64,000 nt of DNA from Gammaproteobacteria bacterium (lineage in GTDB: Bacteria; Pseudomonadota; Gammaproteobacteria; Pseudomonadales; Pseudohongiellaceae). The stretch is from positions 186,001 to 250,000 of the forward strand of contig JAUXNX010000003.1 in the NCBI GenBank assembly GCA_030682575.1. Reading direction: 5' to 3'. Made by a program: the position numbers and the translations under genes. The notes below the pieces were generated by a model. It did no database searches and had not been told where the DNA came from. It saw nothing but the letters and a program-made list of their open reading frames with translations. Shown piece by piece: positions 37,149 to 46,200 of the stretch; position 1 is the stretch's first letter, and each line of letters begins with the position of its first letter.

Positions 37149-37847
37149 TCAAAGTTCCTTGCGGCCCTCGGCCAGCTCTCTGAGAACCTCAAGATCATTG
37201 ATGTGCAGTCGGGAGGGGCCATCTCGCTTGACGATCTGTTGCACCTGCAGGGACTGGAAGACCCGGGTGACGGTTTCCCGGCTCAAGTTCAACATGATGG
37301 CGATTTCCATATGGGTGGGGGGGTTGTTGATGAGAGACTGGGAGCGCCCTGTCTTGTCTTCTTCGGGCACCAGCATCCAGAGTTGGCAACAGACTCTCTG
37401 GTTGATGCTGGGAAGTCCCAGCAATGAGCGTTGTCGCGTCATTTGCCGCAATCGGGCGGCGAGCCTCTCTCCCAACACTTTTACGAGGCCGGGCTGGTTC
37501 AGCATAAGCTCGCTGATCGTCTCCATAGGTATGAATACAGTGACGGCAGCAGTAAGCGCGATGACGTATTCAGGTTGGGGGCCGCGGTCGAAAAGCCCGA
37601 GTTCTCCACAGAAGTCGCCCGGTTCCACGAAATACAGCCCCACTTCCCTGCCGTCAATGGTAAAGTCCACACCTTGCAGTCTGCCTTCGAAGAGGAAGCA
37701 CAGGCAGTCCTCCCGTACCCCTGCATTCAGCACGATTCCGCGTCGTGCGAACTTGCGCAGGGTAGCCAGCGGAGCCATCTGGCTCAGGACGTCGTAGGGC
37801 AGTTGCTTGAGGAGAGGGAAGGCGCTTAACAGCTCTGGGGTCACCAC
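37149..37847 (-). CDS. Crp/Fnr-family transcriptional regulator
   Basis: A regulator of about 232 residues with an N-terminal cyclic-nucleotide-binding fold (GLYFVEPGDFCGELGLFDRG) and a C-terminal winged helix. The recognition helix LSRETVTRVFQSLQ keeps the Arg, Glu and Arg that CRP uses to read TGTGA. The position of E. coli CRP Arg82, which binds the cAMP phosphate, is Pro here (GPQPEYV), so the ligand may not be cAMP. The open frame reaches an ATG at 37904, but that ATG lies inside a TATAAT box, so the GTG at 37847 is preferred. It lies between the secretion operon and fecR, divergent from fecR. Confidence 0.85.
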   Translation of the reverse strand: MVTPELLSAFPLLKQLPYDVLSQMAPLATLRKFARRGIVLNAGVREDCLCFLFEGRLQGVDFTIDGREVGLYFVEPGDFCGELGLFDRGPQPEYVIALTAAVTVFIPMETISELMLNQPGLVKVLGERLAARLRQMTRQRSLLGLPSINQRVCCQLWMLVPEEDKTGRSQSLINNPPTHMEIAIMLNLSRETVTRVFQSLQVQQIVKRDGPSRLHINDLEVLRELAEGRKEL

Positions 37848-37902
37848 GATAAGTGTTAATTCCTGGCGGTGCTCTGGTGGCGGAAATCGATGTCGCCCGG
37901 GC

Positions 37903-37931
37903 ATTATATGGAGTTGAAGGCGAATAGCAAA
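37903..37931 (-). promoter_or_regulatory. Promoter of the Crp/Fnr-type regulator gene
   Basis: On the minus strand TATAAT (37908-37903) lies 17 bp after TTTGCT (37931-37926). The inferred start of transcription near 37896 puts the CRP-type palindrome at 37951-37966 about 62 bp upstream, close to the class I position of -61.5. This supports autoregulation. Confidence 0.55.
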
Positions 37932-37950
37932 CCAGAGTATTTTGTGCTCG

Positions 37951-37966
37951 TGTGACTGTAATCACC
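37951..37966. promoter_or_regulatory. CRP-type operator 1, between regulator gene and fecR
   Basis: TGTGACTGTAATCACC matches the CRP consensus TGTGA-N6-TCACA at nine of ten defined positions. It lies in the divergent region, 92 bp from the fecR start. Its centre is 29.5 bp before the TATCTT element at 37988, that is at -41.5 relative to an inferred start at 38000. Confidence 0.78.
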
Positions 37967-37987
37967 CGAAAATTCGGGCCTCTGAGG

Positions 37988-37993
37988 TATCTT
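37988..37993 (+). promoter_or_regulatory. Candidate -10 element of the fecR operon
   Basis: TATCTT, placed relative to operator 1 exactly as TATCCT is placed relative to the operator before the surface-protein gene. No -35 hexamer is needed in a class II activator promoter, and none is evident. Confidence 0.55.
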
Positions 37994-38057
37994 TTGCTAC
38001 CACTGTGAATAACTGCCGGGCGCGTCCGGAAGCAACTCCCCGTGTGGAGGAAGAATC

Positions 38058-39488
38058 ATGAATTCAGGTTTCCATTCGATAATCTCAACCGCTGGTCGCC
38101 GTGCGACCCGGCTTATGGGTATTACGGCTCTGTTCGTGTTCGGCCATGGCGCCGCGACCAGCGCTCATGCTGACGAGCTTGCGGGGGTTGGGAAGGTCAG
38201 TCTGGTGTTGGGCAAGGCCTACCTCGAATCCGCAGGCAAGCCCCGTCAGCTCATACGATCAGGCACAGAAATTCATGTCAACGACCAGATAGTCACAGAA
38301 GCCAACGGTCACGTTCACATCCGCTTTGTCGATTCTGCCTTGGTAAGTGTCCGTCCGGACAGTCTGCTGGAAATCGTGCGCTACGACTATGACGCACACA
38401 ATCCGACGCAGTCTTCCATCAAGCTGAATCTCGTCGAAGGTGTCACTCGCGCCATTTCAGGTGACGGTGCCCGATCTGCACGCGAACGCTTCCGCCTTAA
38501 TACCCCGATTGCCGCCATCGGTGTGCGCGGTACCGATTTTGTGGTCAGTGCCACTGGCCAGTCAGTGCGAGCCCTGGTCAACGAAGGGGCGATTGTGTTG
38601 GCGCCCTATTCCAGTGAATGTCTTGCCATTGCCTTCGGCCCCTGTGCAGTCAATGCGGTAGAGCTGACCCAGGAGTCTTTGCAGGTAGTACAGCTGGATG
38701 GCAGCACTCCTCTGCCCAGACTGGTGCCTGCTCCCGATGAGAGAGGGCCTCTGACGCGCGAAGAGGTAGAAATAGCAGATGTTGATTCCGGTGCTGAAGA
38801 AAAGACGGTCGGAACAGGAGTCTATCTTGAAACAGTGACTTCCAGAAGGGTCACTGAAGTCGCCAGCAATACAGTTGTCCCTCCCGTAAAGCCTGGCCCT
38901 GGGCCAGTGACACCGCCAGTAATTCGTGACTATACGCCGAGCGCGGGTGTGGCCAGCAGTGCTCTGCTTGGCCAGCAGATGGTTTGGGGGCGCTGGACCG
39001 AGGGTCAGGGCGCCAATGAGCGTATCACCCTGGCGCTGAATGAAGCGCAGCAAGGGCGTGCAGTGACTATCAGCGGGTCCGCCAAGCCGGTTGGTTTTGG
39101 CAACGAGTACGGGCTTTTCCGGGTTGAAACTGATGGTACCCGAGTGGCTGCGGGACTGGGTGTGGTTACTTTCGGTCTTGATACCGCTCAGGCTTTCTTT
39201 CATTCCGAAACTGGCGTTGTAGCCATGCAAGTCAACAGCGGCAGTCTGAGCGTCGATTTCAATCAGAACAATTTTTCCACTCAGCTGGGGCTCAATCACG
39301 CCACTACTGGCCGGGTGGATTTCTCGGCGGCGGGCAGGATTTCTGACGGCGGCTATTTCCACAACAATACGGATACTCAGACTATGGCAGGCGCGGTCAG
39401 CATTGATGGTGCAGAGGCCGGCTATTACTTTGAGAAACAACTCAACAGTGGCAGCGTGAAGGGTCTCACTCTTTGGGACAAGCAGTAA
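38058..39488 (+). CDS. FecR-domain periplasmic protein
   Basis: A 476-residue exported protein with a signal peptide ending near ATSAHADE. The FecR domain (about residues 65-185) includes GTEIHVNDQIVTEANGHVHI, SLLEIVRYDYD and RLNTPIAAIGVRGTDFVV. A Pro-rich linker (VKPGPGPVTPPV, about 277-290) leads to a C-terminal domain of about 180 residues rich in Gly, Asn and beta strands. It lacks the transmembrane helix of classical FecR and no FecI sigma factor is nearby. The ATG at 38058 follows GGAGGAAG. It leads an operon with the CHASE2-cyclase. A sensing or cell-wall-associated role is likely; the ligand is unknown. Confidence 0.85.
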   Translation: MNSGFHSIISTAGRRATRLMGITALFVFGHGAATSAHADELAGVGKVSLVLGKAYLESAGKPRQLIRSGTEIHVNDQIVTEANGHVHIRFVDSALVSVRPDSLLEIVRYDYDAHNPTQSSIKLNLVEGVTRAISGDGARSARERFRLNTPIAAIGVRGTDFVVSATGQSVRALVNEGAIVLAPYSSECLAIAFGPCAVNAVELTQESLQVVQLDGSTPLPRLVPAPDERGPLTREEVEIADVDSGAEEKTVGTGVYLETVTSRRVTEVASNTVVPPVKPGPGPVTPPVIRDYTPSAGVASSALLGQQMVWGRWTEGQGANERITLALNEAQQGRAVTISGSAKPVGFGNEYGLFRVETDGTRVAAGLGVVTFGLDTAQAFFHSETGVVAMQVNSGSLSVDFNQNNFSTQLGLNHATTGRVDFSAAGRISDGGYFHNNTDTQTMAGAVSIDGAEAGYYFEKQLNSGSVKGLTLWDKQ

Positions 39489-39490
39489 TC

Positions 39491-41497
39491 ATGCAGAAAC
39501 CTTCCAGCGTCAAACAGCTTTCCGGCCCCCTGGCACATCTTGTGCGACTGGCACCAATTGGCGCACGCCTGTTGATGCTGGCGGCGGCGGCATTGCTGAG
39601 TCTGGCGCTGGTGACAGTGTTTGATGATGCGCTGCAAACCATAGAAGAAAGACTTGGCGCCCTCGGCTGGACCCTGAACTCCGATACCTCTCCTGAACAG
39701 CGCATTACCATCATTGCCATCGATGAGAAGAGTCTTGCGCAGGAAGGCCCCTTTCCCTGGCCGCGCGAGACCATGGCGCGACTGGTGACAGCATTGAATG
39801 AGGCCGGAGTGCAACTGCAGTTGCACGACGTTGTATACCCCGAGGCGAGTGCCGGCGACGACGCTTTGCTGGCTGCATTGCGGGCTGCTCCGGGCGCAGT
39901 ATTGGCGCAGGTTCCCGTGCTGCAGTCCGGGCAGGCTGTGCGCACCGGTTTGATGACCCATGCGTTGTCTGGAGTCAGTTGCAGCGACAGTGGTGCGGCG
40001 CTTGGGCAGACCGGCAGTTTCCTGGGTAACAATGCGACATTTGCGGAAATTCCCAAGGGTCACATCACTCCCATCGTGGCTGGTGATGGCGCTATTCGCG
40101 AAGTGCCTGCTGTCATCTGTGTCGACGGCAATGCCTACCCTGCCCTGGCGATCAGCGCCTTCCTGCAGGCGGTGAACAGCCCGGCCTGGGGTGCCACCAT
40201 AGAGGAAGGCAGCACGCTGTTCGGGCCTGACCAGCTGATGCAGCTTAACGCCTACCCCGGCCTGCGCATTCCGCTGGATGACGCTGGCAATATGCGCATC
40301 TCCTATCGCAACGCCCCGGAAGCCTACCAGGCGATCTCTGCCGCCGATGTTCTCAATGGCGACCATGATGCCGATATGCTCGAAAACGCCTGGGTGCTGG
40401 TTGGCGCAACAGCCTTTGGTATTGGCGATATTGTCCCTACTCCGTACAGCGGCGCGACACCTGGTGTGGAACTGCAGGCGCGCATGCTCACCAGCCTGCT
40501 CGATACCGCCGTGCCTTACACGCCGGCTGCCGCCACAACTTTGCTGGTGCTGTTGAGTGGCTTGTTTGCCGTGATTCTGTTTGTGCTGGCGAGTGCCCGC
40601 GAGCGATTCGCAAGCTACGGCCTGCCTGCAGCAGGTGTGCTGCTGCCAGTATTCGCGCTGGCGCTGCATGTGCAGTTGCTTGGCAGCAGTGATATCTGGC
40701 TTGGCTGGGTTGGTCCGGCCGTTTATGGTCTGTGCGCCGCCAGTTTCCTGATGCTGCTCGAACAGGCCCGTGTTCGTCATGAGCGTGGTCGTGTTTTCGG
40801 CAACCTGAACAGTTATCTGCCCAGTGATGTTGCCAGAGAGATTGCCTACAGCCTGCCCAGCTCCAGCATCAATGCCAAGCGCAGCGAAGTCACTTTACTG
40901 AGTGCCGACCTGCGTAATTTCTCTGCCTTCGGCGAAGCCCGTCCCCCGGAAGAATCGGCTGCCCTGTTGCACTACTTCTTTGTGCGAGCCACTGAAATCG
41001 TGGAAGAGCACCACGGCAGGATTCACGAATTCAAGGGCGACAGTCTCCTTGCGGTGTGGGATGGCCATGACGCCCAGGCGGCTGCCCAGGCCCTGCTGGC
41101 GGCTCAGGAAATGCAGGCATCAATCAACAAGGATATGCCTCAGAATCCGCCCGAAGGTCTGGAGCCGCTTGCTCTTGGCATCGGCATTGAACAGGGCCCG
41201 GTACTGATCGGGTCGATTGGTCCGGCACAGCGCCGCACGCACACTCTGCTGGGCGATACCGTCACCATCACATTGCGGATACAGGAGATGACGGCAGAGC
41301 TGGCTCAGCCGATTCTGGTAGGTGAGTGTGCCGCGCGTCAGCTCGCCGATCAGAAGCTGGAATCACAAGGAAGTTATCTGCTGAGCGGGTTGAGAATTCC
41401 TCACACCCTCTTCTCGCCATCGCTGTCTGACACCACTCCGCGCCGCAGCAGGCAGGACCAGGTGGCCCTGACGGTCGTTTCCGGCGGCCGTCGATAG
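39491..41497 (+). CDS. CHASE2-domain class III nucleotide cyclase
   Basis: A membrane receptor cyclase of about 668 residues: an N-terminal helix, an extracytoplasmic CHASE2 domain (about 50-340), three helices (about 345-430) and a class III cyclase domain (about 465-645). Both metal Asp residues are present (LSADLRNFS and FKGDSLLAVW). The substrate-specifying Lys of adenylate cyclases corresponds to Glu in RIHEFKGD, and the transition-state Asn of GDTVN is Thr (LGDTVTITLRI), while the Arg is kept. Activity and nucleotide are therefore uncertain. It starts two bases after the fecR stop; a TTG at 39473 is an alternative start. Confidence 0.88.
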   Translation: MQKPSSVKQLSGPLAHLVRLAPIGARLLMLAAAALLSLALVTVFDDALQTIEERLGALGWTLNSDTSPEQRITIIAIDEKSLAQEGPFPWPRETMARLVTALNEAGVQLQLHDVVYPEASAGDDALLAALRAAPGAVLAQVPVLQSGQAVRTGLMTHALSGVSCSDSGAALGQTGSFLGNNATFAEIPKGHITPIVAGDGAIREVPAVICVDGNAYPALAISAFLQAVNSPAWGATIEEGSTLFGPDQLMQLNAYPGLRIPLDDAGNMRISYRNAPEAYQAISAADVLNGDHDADMLENAWVLVGATAFGIGDIVPTPYSGATPGVELQARMLTSLLDTAVPYTPAAATTLLVLLSGLFAVILFVLASARERFASYGLPAAGVLLPVFALALHVQLLGSSDIWLGWVGPAVYGLCAASFLMLLEQARVRHERGRVFGNLNSYLPSDVAREIAYSLPSSSINAKRSEVTLLSADLRNFSAFGEARPPEESAALLHYFFVRATEIVEEHHGRIHEFKGDSLLAVWDGHDAQAAAQALLAAQEMQASINKDMPQNPPEGLEPLALGIGIEQGPVLIGSIGPAQRRTHTLLGDTVTITLRIQEMTAELAQPILVGECAARQLADQKLESQGSYLLSGLRIPHTLFSPSLSDTTPRRSRQDQVALTVVSGGRR

Positions 41498-41615
41498 TCC
41501 TTCCTTTATATGGCGCCGGGTTGCACCGGGGCTTTTGAATCATGATAATTGCCCGCAATTTCAATAAACGACATATGCTCAGCTATGTCCACGGCATGTC
41601 CGGAACCCAGGGTGT

Positions 41616-42920
41616 ATGCGTCGGTCTGCTCTTTCTCTTTTATTCCTGATACCACTGTCAGTGCAGGCCTGTCCTGACCTGCAGCCTTTTTATCTTCTCG
41701 ATTCTTCCGAACAGGCCATGCAGCTTGAAGTGCAGTTGGGATCCTTGATGTCCGAGTGTCTCAACAGCTCCGAGTTCTTTGCACTCTATGGGGCTGCCCA
41801 GATGGACGTCGGCAAGCTGGCCGAGGCGCTTGAGACGCTGGAGCGGGCGCTTCTGCTGGACCCCGACAATGGTGCAGCCCAGATTGACTATGCACAGGCT
41901 CTCTATTTGCGTGGACAGTTGTTTTCGGCACTGGATTTGAATGATCAGACTCTGCAGCGGCAGGACCTGCCGCCGGATATCCAGGTTTTGCTGCAAGAAA
42001 GAAGACAGCAATGGCGTCGACAGACCAGGCAGCGTGCCTTTCATGCGGATGTCCTTGCGGGCTACGACAACAACCTCAATGGTGCGCCGGACCCCAGCCA
42101 GATCACACTGACCATTGCCGGTGAGCCAGTGATCCTGACTCTCAATGAGGAATACCGTCCAATCAGTGGCCCCTACCTGAATCTGCGCGCAGGCGGGCAG
42201 TATCGGCAGCTGGCCTCCGATCATCAGCACAGCCTCGTTGCTGAATTACGAGGTCGGGCAAGTCAGGACAGCCCGTCCGATCTGCTGCAGTTCGAAAGTC
42301 ATTACATCTACACCCGACCGCGCCGCGACCATACCTGGCAGTTCGATACCGGCCTGAGTCATTTGCTGTTTGGCGGCAGCCCCCTCTACACAGCTGCCGA
42401 AGGTGGTGCGCTATACCAGACAGTCATGCGCAACCAGTGCGTGCCCGGCTTCCGCTTTACCGCGCAGTACCAGCTCTATCACAACCAAAGCAATCTCAAC
42501 TCGATTGAGAGCAGGGCCAGTGCGGGCCTCGATTGCCCTCTGTCAATTGCTGCGCGGCCAACCCTGATTGGCGGGGAAATCTCTGTATTGAACAGCAAGG
42601 CGGTCAATGATGGCCGGCCTGGTGGTGGCAGAGATGGCTGGCAGCTCAAGCTGAGCTGGCAGTTTCCCCTGCTTGGCGGAGTGCTGGACAACCAGTTGCA
42701 CCATGCTCACTTGCGAGACAGAACCGGCTACAGCCCTCTGCTGGATAACGGTGCTGAACGCTGGCTGGGCCGCACTTATTTGCTGATGCAATATCGCCAG
42801 CCGCTGCTCACCGATATCTCCCTGGTGGTGAATTTCTATCACCAATACCAGCGCAGCAACATTGAACTGTTTGACAGCCTTGACACGACCTTCGAGGTAG
42901 GCATCAGCGCTGCGTTCTGA
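41616..42920 (+). CDS. TPR plus beta-barrel outer-membrane protein
   Basis: A 434-residue exported protein of unknown function. After a signal peptide (SALSLLFLIPLSVQA) come tetratricopeptide-like helices (about 40-125; LAEALETLERALLLDPDNGAAQ is a clear TPR). The second half alternates aromatic and polar residues in strands such as HTWQFDTGLSHLLFGG and YLLMQYRQPLLTDISLVVNFYHQY, and ends in Phe (GISAAF), the usual outer-membrane barrel signature. The layout resembles Slam-type surface assembly proteins, but homology is not demonstrated. It lies between the sensor genes and the surface-protein gene, which suggests a role in anchoring or assembly. Confidence 0.72.
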   Translation: MRRSALSLLFLIPLSVQACPDLQPFYLLDSSEQAMQLEVQLGSLMSECLNSSEFFALYGAAQMDVGKLAEALETLERALLLDPDNGAAQIDYAQALYLRGQLFSALDLNDQTLQRQDLPPDIQVLLQERRQQWRRQTRQRAFHADVLAGYDNNLNGAPDPSQITLTIAGEPVILTLNEEYRPISGPYLNLRAGGQYRQLASDHQHSLVAELRGRASQDSPSDLLQFESHYIYTRPRRDHTWQFDTGLSHLLFGGSPLYTAAEGGALYQTVMRNQCVPGFRFTAQYQLYHNQSNLNSIESRASAGLDCPLSIAARPTLIGGEISVLNSKAVNDGRPGGGRDGWQLKLSWQFPLLGGVLDNQLHHAHLRDRTGYSPLLDNGAERWLGRTYLLMQYRQPLLTDISLVVNFYHQYQRSNIELFDSLDTTFEVGISAAF

Positions 42921-43219
42921 AACCCCACATATCTGTTATAAAATAGATGCTTACAATCGAGTGTTAATGAAAGAAACAGGTTGTGTTCGGTGTGGACTGC
43001 TAGTACCATCGCCGAGCGTGTCCGCTTGTGGTCAGGAATTATCGATTAACCCAAGTGGGAGTAATCACGGAAACGTGGGAAATTTTCTTCAGTGTGACTG
43101 CAGTCACAAGGGGGAATGGTTGACTTGCGTATCCTTGGCACAACCGAGTGGGGTCATCCGCTGTTATTGGCGTGTCACAATCGGATAAAACAAATTGGAA
43201 TTAATTTAAGGAGTTACAA
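42921..43219 (+). promoter_or_regulatory. 299-bp control region of the surface-protein gene
   Basis: This region holds no supported gene. It contains the perfect CRP-type palindrome at 43093-43108, an extended -10-like TTGCGTATCCT (hexamer 43130-43135) and a strong ribosome site AAGGAG at 43208-43213, seven bases before the ATG. The inferred leader is about 78 nt. A TTGACT at 43120-43125 overlaps the activator zone but is not spaced to the -10 used here. Confidence 0.65.
43093..43108. promoter_or_regulatory. CRP-type operator 2, before the surface-protein gene
   Basis: TGTGACTGCAGTCACA is a perfect 16-bp palindrome and a full match to TGTGA-N6-TCACA. It shares TGTGACTG-A-TCAC with operator 1. 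Its centre (43100.5) is 29.5 bp before TATCCT at 43130, the same spacing as at fecR. Confidence 0.85.
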
Positions 43220-46200
43220 ATGGCTATAACAGTCGAAGCTCGTACCGAGATTATCAGCCTGGTGGTAGGCATGTTCAGTGCCGCACCAGGTGCAGCGGTT
43301 CTTGACGATCTATCAGCAGAAATTCTGGCAGGCTCCACAATGAAGCAGTTGGCTGCAAAGCTGGCTCTTACCGCTCAGTTCCAGGGGCTATTCCCGCCTT
43401 CAGCCATGACCAACTCGGAATTCGCTACCAAGCTGGTTCAACAGCTGGTTGGTAACGAAGTTCCTTCTGCAGACAAAGCGGCTGCGGCTGTTGAAATCAC
43501 TGCCATGCTGGCTGGCGGCGCAAGCCGTTCTTCAGTCATCGTTGACGTGATTGCAGTCCTGAAATCAGTTCCCGAGACTCACACAGTGTGGGGCGCCGGT
43601 GCGGCAGCGTTCAACAACAAGGTTGAAGTGGCAGAGTACTTCTCTGTTACCAAACTGCAGAGCGGCGCAACTCTGGAAGTGCTGCAGAACGTCATTTCAG
43701 GCGTGGGCAGCAGCCAGGCCAGCGTAGATACAGCAATTGCCGGCATCAACAACGAGATCCTGCAAGGTACTACTTACGCGCTGACAGCAGGTGTTGACGG
43801 AGTTCAAGGCACCAACGCCAACGACATCATCACCGGTATCTTCGGCGACGCAACCAATGCGAACAACACCTACAATGCCGGCGACGTCATTGATGGTGCT
43901 GCAGGTACAGACATTCTGAACCTGATCGCCCAGGGCACCACTGCCTCTACAGCTGCGGCCATCGTCAAGAACGTTGAAACCATCAACATCCTGGATACCG
44001 TTGGCGCAACTTTCAATGCCGCCCTGGTTGAAAACGCACCAGCCATCAACTTCACCAACACACAGGCAAGCAACCTCTCCACTGTAAACGGTGCAGCCCA
44101 GGCTTCCGTGATCGGTCTGGCTGGCAAGGGCAACCTGAAAGTAGACTACGCAACCACCAGCGCTGTTCTGACCAATGATGCTGCCAAACTGTCGCTGACT
44201 GCCGTAGGTACTTCCACTACTGCCCGCAGCACCGTGGATGTGTCCGATGCCAACACCATTGACACCGTCAGCATTGCCACTACAGGCAGCAACTTCGTGA
44301 CTCTGACAGCAGGTACTGCTGCCAAGACTGTGACAATCACTGGTTCCGGAACCAACAACTTTGACGTGTCTGCGGCTGGTGCCGTGGCTGCTGTTGTGAC
44401 TCTGGATGCCTCTGCTGCCACTGGCGCGAACACATTCGTGATGGGCGACACGCTCAACACGACTGACGTGATCAAGGGTGGTAGTGGTGCTGATACCGTC
44501 ACAGCCAACCTGAAGACTGCAACATTGGTCAGCCCAACCATGACCAGCATCGAGACGCTGTCTGCTGACTTCGACGCTGCCGGAACGATTGATCTGTCCG
44601 GTTCTGTTGGCCTGAAGACAGTCACTCTGACTGGTTCTTCCGAGAATCAGACTTTGACCAAGGCAGCCTCTACAGTGACCACGTTGAACGTGTCCAGCCA
44701 GACAAGTGCTGCTGACACCAACAACGTTGTAGCGTTCGGCTTCGCCACTGCAAGTGCTCTGACCGTGAACGTGGGCAGCGCAGCCGCAACAGCGACCAAT
44801 ATGACCATTGCAGATCTGCAGTTGACCAAGGTGAATGCACTGACGCTGAACGGCGTTGGCACCAAGGTCAATGACATCAACAGCAGCATCGATCTGAGTG
44901 CTGGTCTGAGCGCACTGACCATCAGCGCGGCTGCGGGTTCAACCTTCGAACACCAGGGCGTTATGGCTAACGGCAATATCGGCCCCGTGAAGTTCACTAT
45001 CGGTGCTGAAGCCACTTACTCCGGCGGTGTGTATGCCGAAGGCGATATTGGTGATGTAACCATTACTCTGGGCACTGACTCCTATTTCGAAGCCTGGCTT
45101 GATACGGATAAAGGCAGTGTTGGCAACATCACTGTTACCGGTACAGGTGAATTGAACATGGGTATGGGCATCTCCGGCGGTGACCTCGGCAACGTATCCA
45201 TCACGCTTGATGGTGACGGCGCCGCTAATTCCTACTTCGGAGCACTTGTCAGTGGTGGTTCGATTGGCAACATCTCTGTTTCCGTGGATAACGGTGCGAG
45301 CATTGGCATATGGGTCAGTGCACAGGCATACGATTACGAGGTTAATGGTGGCCATATCGGCAATATCACACTGAGCATCGGTGAAGACTCTCACATTTCT
45401 GGTAATTTCGAAGCAGAGACAGGTGACATTGGTAACATCAGCATCAGCCTGCACGGTGACGATTCTACAGCGAATTTGTGGTTTGAGGCTCAGTATGTTT
45501 CCGGTGATCCAGGCACGGGCCAGCAGTACATCCGTGGCGGCAACATCGGCAACATCAACATCCAGATGGCGGGTGATGATTCCTACCTGAGCGCCGGTTT
45601 CGAAGCCAGCGGTGGCAGCATCGGCACAGTGACGATTGCACTGACTGGTGAAGGTGCGGAAGCGAATCTGTACCTCGCTGCACGACAGCCGTCTGACACA
45701 GTTGGAGCTCCATCCAGCAACGACATCGGTGCCATCACCATCACTTCCAACGATGAGGCGGAAGTCAACATGTACCTCAGCGCGGAAAACACCATCGGTG
45801 CGATCACAGCGAACATGGGTCATGACAGCGATCTGTACATCAACTTCTCCGGTGGCGGTAACGATGGTGAAGCAGTATTCACCGGCCTGACTGTCACCAT
45901 GGGCAATGATGCAGACTTCGATCTGCGTGTGTCCGGTTACGGTGGCGAGATTGGTAACATCACTGGAACCTTCGGCAACAGAGCAGAAGTGGACATCTGG
46001 CTGTCTGACGTCAGTGGTGACATTGGCAGCATTTCCATAACGGCCGGTAACGCTGCAGACATCGACATATTCCTGTCCGGCAACGGCGGCGATGTGGGTA
46101 ATATCAGTGTGACTGCCGGCAACAACTCTGACGTGCTTATCCACGCCAGTGGCAGCAACGGCGACATCGGTTCAATCACCCTGACCGGTGGTGACAGCAG

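Noticed and set aside
36986-37222. Small minus-strand frame between the regulator and the ABC exporter
   Set aside because: Overlaps the 3' end of the regulator and has no recognised features; I regard the 203-bp gap as regulatory or leader sequence.
39425-40780. 451-codon open frame antisense to the CHASE2 cyclase
   Set aside because: Full overlap with a clear receptor cyclase gene; no ribosome site or family match.
44939-46144. 401-codon open frame antisense to the surface-protein repeats
   Set aside because: Complement of a repetitive coding region; the repeats of GxIG codons keep the opposite frame open.
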